Shown piece by piece: positions 52,113 through 61,266 of a DNA stretch of 64,000 nt. The DNA is taken from positions 1-64,000 of the forward strand of contig CAJXRP010000004.1 in the NCBI GenBank assembly GCA_913060495.1. Reading direction: 5' to 3'. This stretch comes from an uncultured Gammaproteobacteria bacterium. GTDB taxonomy: Bacteria > Pseudomonadota > Gammaproteobacteria > Pseudomonadales > Pseudohongiellaceae. Below the pieces are notes generated by a model. That model had not been told where the DNA came from and made no database searches. It saw nothing but the letters and a program-made list of their open reading frames with translations. Positions within the stretch are counted from its first letter, which is position 1; every line of letters begins with the position of its first letter. The position numbers were made by a program, and so were the translations under genes.

Positions 52113-52160
52113 ATGCAAAGCCCTTTAATTGATTTATGCACTGACTGGACACCAGCTTAA
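52113..52160 (+). CDS. 15-codon ORF with strong ribosome binding site, ending inside a terminator
   Basis: The ORF reads MQSPLIDLCTDWTPA and stops at TAA (52158-52160). AGGAGG lies 4 bp before the ATG, a near-perfect ribosome binding site for so short an ORF. The last codons and the stop are in the left arm of the terminator at 52149-52181, so a translating ribosome would disturb the hairpin. No gene on this strand follows, which argues against a classic attenuator. It may be a real micropeptide or a leader. Confidence 0.45.
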   Translation: MQSPLIDLCTDWTPA

Positions 52161-52188
52161 ATAGAACATTTAGACTGGTGTTTTTTTT
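52149..52188 (+). terminator. Rho-independent terminator of the small-protein locus
   Basis: ACACCAG (52149-52155) pairs with CTGGTGT (52175-52181); after one C-A mismatch a second helix of five pairs with a wobble (52157-52161 with 52169-52173) leads to a 7-base loop. Eight T residues follow (52181-52188). It faces the plus strand. Confidence 0.9.
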
Positions 52189-52256
52189 GGCCTCGCAAAA
52201 GACCCCCTGAACAACACCACCGCCGTACCCCCACATAATTATCAAATCGTGAAGAT

Positions 52257-52760
52257 CTAACCCTGCCTAAGTTTATCTGTAAAATTACAGGGCTTATGGG
52301 TACTGTCGAGCTGCTCTCTAATTATCTTGTTCCAAGCCGTAGCACATGCACCCGGCGAGCCCGGCACACAAAACACTATCGCCCCATTTGCCAATCCAGC
52401 AAAAGCTCGCGACTGTATAGTAGAGCTACCTATCTCCTGATAGGAAAGCTGTCGAAACAATTCACCGAAGCCTTCAATTGGAGCATCCAAAAGAGGACTT
52501 ATTGCGGTAACCGTATTATCCCGAGCAGTAAAACCGGTACCTCCGGTTAGCAAAATCGCCTGCACGGCTGGATCCGCAATCAACGCAGACACTTCGGCTC
52601 GCAATTGATAAATATCATCCTTGATGATCGTCTTTCCATATAACTTGTGTCCCGCACTGAGCAAACTATCGACAAGTACGACACCCGACTTATCAGTGTC
52701 CGGCGTGCGCGTATCAGAAACTGTTACCACAGCAATATTCAAGGAGATAAAGGAGGACAT
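52257..52760 (-). CDS. moaB: molybdenum cofactor biosynthesis protein B
   Basis: MoaB (Mog/MoeA-like fold) adenylates molybdopterin before molybdenum insertion. The 167-residue protein has VVTVSDTRTPDTDKSG, LLTGGTGFTARDNTVTAI (the TGGTG nucleotide motif) and VFCVPGSPGACATAW. It follows moaA by 81 bp on the same strand. moaC, moaD and moaE are not in this window. Confidence 0.94.
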   Translation of the reverse strand: MSSFISLNIAVVTVSDTRTPDTDKSGVVLVDSLLSAGHKLYGKTIIKDDIYQLRAEVSALIADPAVQAILLTGGTGFTARDNTVTAISPLLDAPIEGFGELFRQLSYQEIGSSTIQSRAFAGLANGAIVFCVPGSPGACATAWNKIIREQLDSTHKPCNFTDKLRQG

Positions 52761-52841
52761 TTTAATTCTCTGCGTAGGTTTATGAATTATTCAGAATGGA
52801 GTGAAGTACAGCAGCTTATCAGCAGGCTATCTAGCTACTAG

Positions 52842-53855
52842 CTAGCCGCCAGTCATGTTCATCAGGCGAACCGGCTGAGCATGGTCTTTATCAAAGAAGA
52901 AGTGACGCTCTGGCTTAATCTGCATTGAATCGATTAAGGCCTGCTTTAAAACCACATCGTCACTTTCTGGGTCACGTAAAATCGCTCGCAGATCCACAGA
53001 ATGCTCATTACCAAGACAGAGCAGCAATCGCCCCTCTACAGTAACTCGTACGCGATTGCAGTCTTCACAAAAATTGTGCGTGACTGGCGATATGAATCCT
53101 ATTCGAGTCTTGTGACCCGCAATCTTTGTGTAACGTGAAGGACCGGCAGTTTTTTCGGCACTATCAACAAGCTGATACTTCTCAGCGATCTTCTCTCTCA
53201 CCCAGGCATTACTGCAGGTAGTATCTTCCCTAGCATGATCAGAGGCTTCACCAAGGGGCATTTCTTCGATAAAGGAAATATCGATATCTCGTTCAATAGC
53301 ATAGTCTGCTAAATCTAGAACCTCGTCCTCGTTGTAGCCTTTCATAACAACAGAATTGAGTCGTATTCGATCGAAGCCCGCGGCATTCGCTGCATCGATA
53401 CCGGCCAACACCTTGTCGAGCTTTCCTACTCGAGAGATGCGCTTGAAGCGATCAGCATCAAGACTGTCGATACTGATATTAATTCTATTTACGCCTGCAG
53501 CCTTTAACGGAATCGCGTATTTTTCTAGCTGTGCGCCATTGGTGGTCAGTAATAGCTCTTCAAGCCCAGGCAGCTCACCCAGCCTCTCGATCAACGACAT
53601 CACGTCAGTTCGCACCATCGGCTCACCTCCGGTTAGTCGAATCTTCTTAACGCCCAACTCTGTAAACACTTTCGCAACACGATACAACTCTTCTAGAGAG
53701 AGGACCTGATCGCGTGGCAGAAAAGTCATGTCTTCGGTCATACAATAGACGCAGCGAAAATCACAACGGTCAGTAACGGACAGACGAATGTAGTCCACCC
53801 GTCTACCGAATTTGTCGATTAGTTCTGTTACTTGATTGTTATCTGACATATGCAT
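52842..53855 (-). CDS. moaA: GTP 3',8-cyclase MoaA
   Basis: MoaA is the radical-SAM enzyme that starts molybdopterin synthesis from GTP. The first Fe-S cluster cysteines are Cys31, Cys35 and Cys38 ([10 protein letters not shown]). The second set is [19 protein letters not shown] in the C-terminal part. The last two residues are Gly-Gly, needed for activity in this family. Two candidate starts exist (residues 1 and 3); the second has AAGG at about 9 bp. Confidence 0.96.
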   Translation of the reverse strand: MHMSDNNQVTELIDKFGRRVDYIRLSVTDRCDFRCVYCMTEDMTFLPRDQVLSLEELYRVAKVFTELGVKKIRLTGGEPMVRTDVMSLIERLGELPGLEELLLTTNGAQLEKYAIPLKAAGVNRINISIDSLDADRFKRISRVGKLDKVLAGIDAANAAGFDRIRLNSVVMKGYNEDEVLDLADYAIERDIDISFIEEMPLGEASDHAREDTTCSNAWVREKIAEKYQLVDSAEKTAGPSRYTKIAGHKTRIGFISPVTHNFCEDCNRVRVTVEGRLLLCLGNEHSVDLRAILRDPESDDVVLKQALIDSMQIKPERHFFFDKDHAQPVRLMNMTGG

Positions 53856-53931
53856 TTACCTTGACCGCAACTATACCGCAGATTCTGAGCCAAATGTACT
53901 GGTCTGGAAGCTGTTTCACCCACCAAACAAC

Positions 53932-54561
53932 TCAAAACGAAACACTATTTAATGCTATCTGCAAAGCAATCAATATTAGGATAGCCCCCATGGCGCGCTC
54001 CAACCAAACCCCTATTCTTAGTATGGTTTTTCGCACCCGAGGAATTCCTAAGATGAAAGACAATAGCGCGAACCAAAGAAACGTTGCCAAGGCTAGGTAT
54101 ACGCCATACATAATCTGAATGCTTGTAGGCGTACTAGGATCGATGACAACTGTGAAAAGCGCCAGGAAAAATAGCGTGGCCTTAGGGTTAAGCCCATTAG
54201 TTAGAAACCCAACTCCAAACGCGCGAGCAGCAGAGAGAACAGGCTCTGTTATTGCCTTCTCCTCTTCTGGCTGAACGAATGACGCACGAATAGATTGCAC
54301 ACCCAAGTAGAACAGGTAGCCTGCCGCTAGAAACTTCATTACTTCGAATAATACAGGCGACTGAGAAAGGAGAAGCGCAACGCCTAACAAGCAATACGTC
54401 ACATGCAGCAGTATCGCACTTCCGACTCCGAGACTCGTCCAAATCCCCGAGCGCGTGCCACCCCGCACACTCTGCCGCATGACCACATAGAAGTCAGGCC
54501 CAGGAGAGGCAACAGCGAACAAATGCGCTATGGCAATCGTGAAAAACTCAGCCCAATACAT
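53932..54561 (-). CDS. LysE-family amino acid/metabolite exporter
   Basis: LysE/RhtB exporters pump amino acids or related compounds out of the cell. The 209-residue protein has six hydrophobic spans and the family motif ASPGPDFYVVMRQSVRGGTRSG (residues 18-39, split here by the PGP core) followed by LGVGSAILLH. The substrate cannot be read from sequence. It lies 37 bp after the ccm run and 76 bp before moaA, on the same strand, and is probably unrelated to either. Confidence 0.9.
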   Translation of the reverse strand: MYWAEFFTIAIAHLFAVASPGPDFYVVMRQSVRGGTRSGIWTSLGVGSAILLHVTYCLLGVALLLSQSPVLFEVMKFLAAGYLFYLGVQSIRASFVQPEEEKAITEPVLSAARAFGVGFLTNGLNPKATLFFLALFTVVIDPSTPTSIQIMYGVYLALATFLWFALLSFILGIPRVRKTILRIGVWLERAMGAILILIALQIALNSVSF

Positions 54562-54598
54562 TCATATCTCGTTCCGGTACTGCGCGACTAATTTGCGA

Positions 54599-55852
54599 TC
54601 AGGGAACTCGATCAACAATTTCCAAACTGATAATAGCTCTCTGACCATTGTGAGAAAAATTATCTGACTGTGAACGATAATCGCCACTACTTGGTGTAGC
54701 TGAACCGGAGAATGAGACAGAGGCAGAAACGAAGACAGTTTCAGCGGAAGATATATTGAATGGACCTACGGCATAGGAATTATCGAGCTGAATGTTAGCG
54801 GGTAAATCCGCAACGGTAAGATCGATAGCAGCAAGAGGCGGCAAGCCTTCTTGTGCAGCATTTCTTACCGCCACAAAAACACGAAGATTCTCATCAAGCT
54901 CCAAACCCTCGGCTAGCGAAAGGTTAATTTCAATAGTTGGTCCGGCAGCCACATCTTGTCCATCTCCGGCTAAGCGCTGCTGCGCGATGGCGATACTGCG
55001 ACGCAGTATCTGCGCCTGCTCACTATTTGGATTGCTCTGAATAATAAGTCGCCAGTATTCTATAGCTGTTTCAAAATCTTCACGCTCTTCAGCGTCCGCA
55101 GCTATTAATTGCAAAATCGACATTTCGTTAGGGTTAATTGCACGCGCCTCGTCAATTACCTCGAGGATTTCTGGAGTAAAAGTAAATTCGGCAAGAATGT
55201 ACTTAGCCATTGCGACGCGACCAAGCACAAGGGCCTTTTCAGGAGTCTCTTCCATACGCAGCGACGATTGCATATACGCTATCTCTGCTTCTGTGAACAT
55301 GCCAATGCTGGCGAAATTCTCTGCTAAGAAATACCACGCCCAGGGTAGATCGTCATTCGCTTGAACTGCCTCACCCAGGCTAATAATCAAATCCTGAGAT
55401 TCCTGCGGGTTATCTTGATTGTTCACTGTACGCTGAAACAAACCCATCAATTCAACATCGCGCTTAAAACCCCACTCGCTATAAAGGCCGTAAGCCACAA
55501 GCGGCATCAATAGGCAGAGCAAAACAGGAATAACGACGTTATACGCAGGAGACTTACTTGCGACCGCCTTCTCCTTCTTAGTCTTATCCTTTTGTGCAAA
55601 TTCTTCATCTGATACATCTGATAAGAGGCTTTGCTGCATCTCTTGAATCAGCACATCGAATTCTGCCTGATCAAGATTTCCAGAAGCCAGCTCATTCTCT
55701 AGCTCGTCACTACGCTCTTGAAATAGTGCAATGTTCTCATTCTTTCGAGATGCATCTTCCACAAATGAAGCGGCTCTATTGCGAAGCCACAGCGGAAGCA
55801 AAACAAAGCCTACGGCGATTACGAAAAGTATTACGGTAAATATCCAGAACAA
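54599..55852 (-). CDS. ccmI: cytochrome c maturation protein CcmI
   Basis: CcmI is a membrane chaperone that holds apocytochrome c for heme attachment. The N-terminus has a span (about 5-22), a coiled-coil loop, and a second span (about 108-128, VVIPVLLCLLMPLVAYGLY). The C-terminal part has TPR repeats (about 150-300) and a domain rich in beta strands (about 325-417). At 417 residues it is the usual CcmI size. It is the last gene of the ccm run, 30 bp after ccmH. Confidence 0.92.
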   Translation of the reverse strand: MFWIFTVILFVIAVGFVLLPLWLRNRAASFVEDASRKNENIALFQERSDELENELASGNLDQAEFDVLIQEMQQSLLSDVSDEEFAQKDKTKKEKAVASKSPAYNVVIPVLLCLLMPLVAYGLYSEWGFKRDVELMGLFQRTVNNQDNPQESQDLIISLGEAVQANDDLPWAWYFLAENFASIGMFTEAEIAYMQSSLRMEETPEKALVLGRVAMAKYILAEFTFTPEILEVIDEARAINPNEMSILQLIAADAEEREDFETAIEYWRLIIQSNPNSEQAQILRRSIAIAQQRLAGDGQDVAAGPTIEINLSLAEGLELDENLRVFVAVRNAAQEGLPPLAAIDLTVADLPANIQLDNSYAVGPFNISSAETVFVSASVSFSGSATPSSGDYRSQSDNFSHNGQRAIISLEIVDRVP

Positions 55853-55882
55853 GAGCTTATTCCAAGTAGAAGTAAAATTGAC

Positions 55883-56389
55883 TTAAGTTTTTTCGCCTAG
55901 CAACTCACGCAGACGTTCCTGCTGCGACTTATCAAGCTGCGTATCGCTGTCACTAATTTTCCTAGCTCGGCGCCAAATTCCGGAGGCGATTAGCCCGCCC
56001 AATATTAGAAACAGCAAAGGCCCGAACCACAGCAAAACGGTTCCGGCAGTAAGTCGCGGGCGAAACAGAATAAAATCCCCATAACGCTCGAACATAAATT
56101 GGATAATTTCACTATCGCTCATGCCTTCCATGATCATGCGATGAATCTCTCTGCGCAGGTCTTCGGCTACCCCACCCGTCGAACCAGAAAGGCTAGAGTT
56201 CTGACACATAGGGCAACGCAGCTCGTCCGATAGTGTACGGAATCTATCTTGTTGCTCTTCTGTCTCGAATTCAAAAGTATCGACCTGCGAGTATGCTGCG
56301 CCGGGTGTCAGCAGACTAGCTAGCAACACGAAGACTAGCGTAATAAGTAGAAGCAAATTACGATTTGGAGAGATTGCAGGTGAGCTCAT
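55883..56389 (-). CDS. ccmH: cytochrome c maturation thiol-disulfide protein CcmH
   Basis: CcmH keeps apocytochrome c thiols reduced. After an N-terminal signal/span, LRCPMCQNSSLSGS carries the CxxC site (Cys-Pro-Met-Cys). A C-terminal span (about 120-142) and a charged tail complete the 168 residues. It follows ccmG by 4 bp and precedes ccmI by 30 bp. Confidence 0.95.
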   Translation of the reverse strand: MSSPAISPNRNLLLLITLVFVLLASLLTPGAAYSQVDTFEFETEEQQDRFRTLSDELRCPMCQNSSLSGSTGGVAEDLRREIHRMIMEGMSDSEIIQFMFERYGDFILFRPRLTAGTVLLWFGPLLFLILGGLIASGIWRRARKISDSDTQLDKSQQERLRELLGEKT

Positions 56390-56393
56390 TCTA

Positions 56394-56927
56394 TCAAGTG
56401 CCTTCTGCGCGCAATTCAGCTATCGCTGGCAGAAACTCCTCCTGCCAAACTGTTTCATCCAACACACTTACATGACGAAAACGAATAACTCCGTTTGCAT
56501 CCACGAGATAAGTTTCTGGCGCACCGTAGACACCGAGATCGATACCAAAGCGTCCGCTTTCATCCAAAATACTGAACGCGAACGGATTGCCATTGTTCTC
56601 TAGCCAATCAACAGCTAAGTCCTGTCGATCACGATAGTTCACACCCACGACAGGAATAGCACCTTCTTCTGACAAACGCATTAATGTTGGATGTTCGATT
56701 AGACAAGGAAGGCAATACGATCCCCACACATTCAACAGGAAAATCTGACCAGGAAGATCTGAGTTACTAACGCCGCTTCCATCCACAGCAGTTAACTCGA
56801 AACTAGGCATAGGCTTATCGATTAGCATCGACGGAAGCGTCTTTGTGTCTAAATAGAGACCGCGCCAAAGTGCTATCGCTATAACAACGAAACTAAGCAC
56901 TGGGAGATAGAATTTCAATTTACTCAT
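56394..56927 (-). CDS. ccmG: cytochrome c maturation thioredoxin CcmG/DsbE
   Basis: CcmG is a membrane-anchored thioredoxin that reduces CcmH and apocytochrome disulfides. One N-terminal span (about 6-24) is followed by the thioredoxin fold with WGSYCLPCLIEHP, the CxxC site Cys-Leu-Pro-Cys. Later GVYGAPETYLVD is the cis-Pro region. It is 177 residues, the usual length, and sits 9 bp after ccmF. Confidence 0.95.
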   Translation of the reverse strand: MSKLKFYLPVLSFVVIAIALWRGLYLDTKTLPSMLIDKPMPSFELTAVDGSGVSNSDLPGQIFLLNVWGSYCLPCLIEHPTLMRLSEEGAIPVVGVNYRDRQDLAVDWLENNGNPFAFSILDESGRFGIDLGVYGAPETYLVDANGVIRFRHVSVLDETVWQEEFLPAIAELRAEGT

Positions 56928-56936
56928 CGGTTCATA

Positions 56937-58943
56937 CTAGGAGCTAGGCTGCAGCTCCCCTCCGATAGAATTCGATTTCCCTTTAGAGCGGTTCGACTCA
57001 GTTTGCTTTCTGCGTAGACGCCGATAGCGCTTATCAGCTGCCGCCAGTATGCCTCCAAAAGTCATGAAAATGGCACCCAGCCAAATCCACCTAACAAATG
57101 GTTTGACGTAAATAGTCATTGACCAGGAATCCCCTTCTTTCTCCTCGCCTAGCGTGATGAAAAGGTCACGAAAAAACCCAGCATCGATAGCCATCTCTGT
57201 GGAAGGAGTATTAGTAGCAAGATAGATTCTGCGTTCTGGGTGCAAGGTTGTTATTTTCTCGCCGCTCTTCAGAACAGTGAAGCTCGCCTCTTCCCCTACA
57301 TAGTTCGGGCCATTAACCGAAGCCGTTCCTTCGAATTGAAATACATAATCGCCCAAACCTACGTCCTGCCCTGGCGACAATAGAACACTGCGCTCGGAGC
57401 TAAAGCTGCTCGTCAACGCTACGCCGATTAACATAACGGCCATACCCATATGCGCCATCTGCATTCCGTAATAACTAAACGGCAGGGCACGCAGCCCTTT
57501 AAGACGCGTAGCTTTATTCGCAGTCTTGTTCGCAAAATCTTGCAGCATCGCCAGCATGATCCATGAACCAATTGCGACAGCTAGGGTCGCTGGCAGTGAA
57601 ATCTGACGCGTAACCAAAAGCGGAAGCACAACACCTAAAGCTAGAGCTGCTAATGCGACTTTCCCTAACTGTTGTAGCAGATAAGTCGTTGAGGTCCGTT
57701 TCCAGCGCGTGAACGGACCAATTGATAGAAGCAGTGCCAGCAGCGCCATCAACGGAATAAAGATCGCGTTGAAGTACGGAGGGCCAATCGAGATCAAATC
57801 GTCCGTGATCGCCTGATACACCATTGGAAAAAGCGTACCTAAGAATACCGACGCTGCCGCCACAACCAAGATGACGTTGTTCGAAAGCAATAAGATCTCT
57901 CGCGAAACTAGATCGAATCCAAACTCACTCTTCATCAGAGGCGCTCTGAATGCAAACAACAACAAGGCACCACCAACAGTTATGCCAAGAATCGCTAGTA
58001 TGAAAAACCCTCTACTCGGGTCGCTCGCGAACGCGTGCACAGAAGTTAACAAACCTGAACGGGTAATAAAGGTACCCAGCAAGCTACCTGCGAAAGCTAA
58101 TATAGCCAGCATTATGGTCCATGCTTTGAAAACGCCCCGCTTTTCAGTAGCCGCCAGAGAATGAATCAACGCCGTGCCGAATAGCCAAGTTATCAAGGGT
58201 GGATTCTCAACTGGATCCCAGGCCCACCATCCACCCCAACCCAATTCGTAATAAGCCCACCAACTGCCTAGCGCAATACCCAAAGTAAGAATTGCCCAAG
58301 CAACATTCGCCCAAGGGCGACACCAGCGCGCCCAAGCCGCATCCATCTTCCCACTAAGCAGCGCAGCCATAGCGAAGGCGAACACTACAGAGAAGCCTAC
58401 ATAACCCATATAAAGAGTTGGGGGGTGAATAATAAAACCAAAATCTTGCAGCGCAGAATTCAAGTCTGCACCATCAACAGGCGGCAGTGGCACGATGCGA
58501 TCGAAGGGGTTCGATGTAGCCAGCATGAATAGAATGTAGCCGGTAATCAGAAATCCTAGAACGCCTAAGACTCTTGCTACGAATTCCAACGGCATGCTAC
58601 TGCTAAAAATGGCGACGGCCAGCATCCAACCAGCAAGCATGAATGTCCAAAGCAGGAATGAACCCTCGTGCCCGCCCCATACGGCAGTCAATTTGTAACG
58701 ATCAGGCAGTAATGAATTAGAATGTTGAGCGACGAAAGAAACAGAAAAATCATCGGTAACAAAAGCATAGGCCAAGATGGCAATACTTATACCTAGGAAC
58801 ACAAACACACCGGCAGAAAGCGGCCGCGCCATGCTCATCCATAAAAAATTATTCTGATAGGCACCGATAATAGGCAAAGTGGCTAATATCATGCTCAGGC
58901 ATAAAGCCAATATCAGTGAGAACTGACCAACCTCAGGAATCAT
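56937..58943 (-). CDS. ccmF: heme lyase component CcmF
   Basis: CcmF, with CcmH and CcmI, attaches heme to apocytochrome c. The 668-residue protein has about fifteen spans. The Trp-rich heme-handling motif reads WGGWWAWDPVENPPLITW, close to the family form but with PPLI where FM-type residues are usual. The following HSLAATEKRG and LLTSVHAFASDP are standard. It begins exactly after ccmE with no gap. Confidence 0.96.
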   Translation of the reverse strand: MIPEVGQFSLILALCLSMILATLPIIGAYQNNFLWMSMARPLSAGVFVFLGISIAILAYAFVTDDFSVSFVAQHSNSLLPDRYKLTAVWGGHEGSFLLWTFMLAGWMLAVAIFSSSMPLEFVARVLGVLGFLITGYILFMLATSNPFDRIVPLPPVDGADLNSALQDFGFIIHPPTLYMGYVGFSVVFAFAMAALLSGKMDAAWARWCRPWANVAWAILTLGIALGSWWAYYELGWGGWWAWDPVENPPLITWLFGTALIHSLAATEKRGVFKAWTIMLAILAFAGSLLGTFITRSGLLTSVHAFASDPSRGFFILAILGITVGGALLLFAFRAPLMKSEFGFDLVSREILLLSNNVILVVAAASVFLGTLFPMVYQAITDDLISIGPPYFNAIFIPLMALLALLLSIGPFTRWKRTSTTYLLQQLGKVALAALALGVVLPLLVTRQISLPATLAVAIGSWIMLAMLQDFANKTANKATRLKGLRALPFSYYGMQMAHMGMAVMLIGVALTSSFSSERSVLLSPGQDVGLGDYVFQFEGTASVNGPNYVGEEASFTVLKSGEKITTLHPERRIYLATNTPSTEMAIDAGFFRDLFITLGEEKEGDSWSMTIYVKPFVRWIWLGAIFMTFGGILAAADKRYRRLRRKQTESNRSKGKSNSIGGELQPSS

Positions 58944-59402
58944 CTAGTTTGTTCCCGGCATATGGTTTTCGGTAGTAGCACCGGCAGCATCTAATGCAGC
59001 CTTCACTTCCGGCGACATAAAATTTTCGTCATGCTTGGCTAGGACTCGCGAAGCCTGAAAGACACCGGCGGCGTCCATCTCGCCTTCCGCCACAATTCCC
59101 TGCCCTTCGCGAAATAGATCAGGCAAAATTCCCTCGTATTGAATTGGTACATCGCTCACAAAATCAGTTGTCACGAAGCTCACTTTCAGACTGTCTTCAG
59201 CTCCAAGTACGGTTCCTGTTTTTACCATGCCGCCAATCCTGAAGTGCTGACCAGAACCAACTTCGCCTTCGGCAACCTGAGTTGGCGTATAGAACATATT
59301 GATGTTTTGCTTCAGTGCATACGCAGTAAAGCCAACTGCCACGCTAAGGCCGGCAGCTATGAACAAAATAATTCCGAGCTTCTTACGTCTATGGGGTTTC
59401 AT
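58944..59402 (-). CDS. ccmE: heme chaperone CcmE
   Basis: CcmE carries heme covalently to CcmF. The heme-binding histidine is in LAKHDENFMSPEV. One N-terminal span (about 9-30) and the beta-barrel body (IGGMVKTGTVLG, then GEMDAAGVFQA) are present; 152 residues. The stop is adjacent to the ccmF start. Confidence 0.96.
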   Translation of the reverse strand: MKPHRRKKLGIILFIAAGLSVAVGFTAYALKQNINMFYTPTQVAEGEVGSGQHFRIGGMVKTGTVLGAEDSLKVSFVTTDFVSDVPIQYEGILPDLFREGQGIVAEGEMDAAGVFQASRVLAKHDENFMSPEVKAALDAAGATTENHMPGTN

Positions 59403-59436
59403 CTACTACTCCGAAACGATAAATACTCTAATGGGG

Positions 59437-59652
59437 CTATTCGCCATTACTATCATCTTCTCTTTGAATCTCAGCATCTAATGTCATACGACGCTTTAGC
59501 TGACGAATAATTTTTTGCTTCTTGCGCAACGGCAGTATTAAGTTAACAGCGACAAATATCGCAAAGAGTGCGTATACCGACCAAACATTAAATCCGTAAC
59601 CACCCATGTCGACAAATTCTGCGAAGCTTGAAAACTGTATTGCGTCTAACAT
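59437..59652 (-). CDS. ccmD: CcmD
   Basis: CcmD is the small membrane partner of CcmABC that releases holo-CcmE. The 71-residue protein has the family start FVDMGGYGFNVWSVYALFAI, one span (about 20-42) and a basic cytoplasmic tail. It lies 39 bp after ccmC and 34 bp before ccmE. Confidence 0.9.
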   Translation of the reverse strand: MLDAIQFSSFAEFVDMGGYGFNVWSVYALFAIFVAVNLILPLRKKQKIIRQLKRRMTLDAEIQREDDSNGE

Positions 59653-59691
59653 TTACTTTCCTACAAGAAATCTTTTTAGTTTCTAACGCGC

Positions 59692-60435
59692 TTAGCTCTT
59701 TAGAACCAAGTCCTGAACCCACTGAGATCTGCGCTCTCTCTCTAGAATTTCATTACGCGTGGACAAGATCAGGCTAACCGATAAAAACAGATAGACCGCT
59801 ACGATCATTATTAAAGTAGCTATCCAAAATTCTGGACCATTTGGGCTGCTAGCATCAGTTGTAACAGGGCTGGATACTTGATGTAGGGTATTCCACCACT
59901 CGACTGAATACTTAATTATCACTACGTTGATACAGCCTACTATTGAGAGTAAGGCGCACGCCTTCGCTGCAGTATCCGAATCTTCCAGCGCAGAACGCAG
60001 GGAAATAACACCAAGTAGCAGAAATAGCTGGAACAGCATCGACACAAGCCTACTATCCGTCCATTCCCACCAGGTCCCCCACATTACACTTCCCCAGAGA
60101 GAGCCTGTAGCCAGGGTAATAAAAGAGAACCAAGCACCGAGGATAGCGGCATTCTTCGCCACCATATCAGCGAGCTTCATACGCCAAACTAAGGTGATAG
60201 TTCCCGCCACGAACATCAGCGGAAAAAAGGCCAGTGAGGTTCCGGCTACTGCGACGTGTACGATCAAAATTCTCGAGGTAAAGCCTTGCTGATAATCCGG
60301 GGGAAGGAACAACAAACCCCAGACCAGACCAATGGTCATGAAAATGACCATTGCTGCGATCAGCCAAGGCAGCCATTTCCCGCTGAGTTCATAGAACCAC
60401 TTCGGAGAACCTAGTTTGGAGAACCATACCCACAT
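59692..60435 (-). CDS. ccmC: heme exporter protein CcmC with a variant Trp-rich motif
   Basis: CcmC hands heme to CcmE. The 247-residue protein has six spans. The flanking histidines are kept (ILIVHVAVAG and WWNTLHQVSSP), but the Trp-rich motif reads WGTWWEWTDSRLVSML, one residue longer between W and D than the family form WGTWWVWDARLTS. The rest matches CcmC over its length. It is 131 bp after ccmB, the widest gap in the run, and that gap contains short inverted repeats. Confidence 0.92.
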   Translation of the reverse strand: MWVWFSKLGSPKWFYELSGKWLPWLIAAMVIFMTIGLVWGLLFLPPDYQQGFTSRILIVHVAVAGTSLAFFPLMFVAGTITLVWRMKLADMVAKNAAILGAWFSFITLATGSLWGSVMWGTWWEWTDSRLVSMLFQLFLLLGVISLRSALEDSDTAAKACALLSIVGCINVVIIKYSVEWWNTLHQVSSPVTTDASSPNGPEFWIATLIMIVAVYLFLSVSLILSTRNEILERERRSQWVQDLVLKS

Positions 60436-60566
60436 GACGAACGCCTACCCTCTTCCTATTAGCTGATCAAATATATCACGTAGCCTTGAGGCCGCCGTGT
60501 TACGTATTGTAACTCATTGTAATTACGCGGTAATACCGTTATTGGACCTATCTTTGCCAGTTCTAG

Positions 60567-61256
60567 CTAATTAACACTGATTTTAAGCGCCGCAGCCGAA
60601 GCTAGCGGAGCAAGGCTCACGGAAACCGAGAGCATTACCAGCATGAGGCTTAGATAGCCCGCCGGAGACTGACTATTCAACGTGGATTGTACCGCCAGAG
60701 TCCCAAAAATAAGGATAGGCACGCTCATCGGCAGAGTAATGACTGCCAATATCAGACCACGGCTACCCAAACCAACTGTGAGCGCTACAGCGATCGATCC
60801 CAGCAGGCTCATAATTGGAGTGCCTAATAGCAGAGAGAGTATTAACGTTCCGTACGCTTCTTCGGGAAGGGCCAGCATGTAGGCCAACAGCGGAGCCACC
60901 AATACCACAGGTAGGCCACTAACGAGCCAGTGGCTTATATTCTTAGCGAGCACCAGGAAGAACAAGGGATGAGGGCTTAGCAACAACTGCTCTAGTGAAC
61001 CATCCTCAAAATCAGATCTGTACAGGTTATCCATAGATAGCATCGACGCCAGTAGCACGGAAATCCAAATGACACCGGCCGCTATCTCAGTCAATCTATC
61101 ACTTTCGGGACTAATACCAATTGGAAATAGAGAGACGACGATAATGAAGAACATGAACGGGTTGACGATATCGTTCTTTTTCTTAAACGCGATAAGCAGG
61201 TCACGTTTAAGCGTTGCCCAGAATGCCGCAGAGGTGGTGGTCTGTTTTTCAGTCAT
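60567..61256 (-). CDS. ccmB: heme exporter membrane protein CcmB
   Basis: CcmB is the membrane subunit of the CcmAB ABC complex that releases holo-CcmE. Six spans are visible, with family features FWATLKRDLLIAFK and LEQLLLSPHPLF. I use the ATG at 61256 (229 residues) because AAGGTGG is 6 bp upstream; the GTG at 61265 would add three residues. It starts within 10 bp of the ccmA stop. Confidence 0.95.
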   Translation of the reverse strand: MTEKQTTTSAAFWATLKRDLLIAFKKKNDIVNPFMFFIIVVSLFPIGISPESDRLTEIAAGVIWISVLLASMLSMDNLYRSDFEDGSLEQLLLSPHPLFFLVLAKNISHWLVSGLPVVLVAPLLAYMLALPEEAYGTLILSLLLGTPIMSLLGSIAVALTVGLGSRGLILAVITLPMSVPILIFGTLAVQSTLNSQSPAGYLSLMLVMLSVSVSLAPLASAAALKISVN

Positions 61257-61266
61257 CGACTCCACC

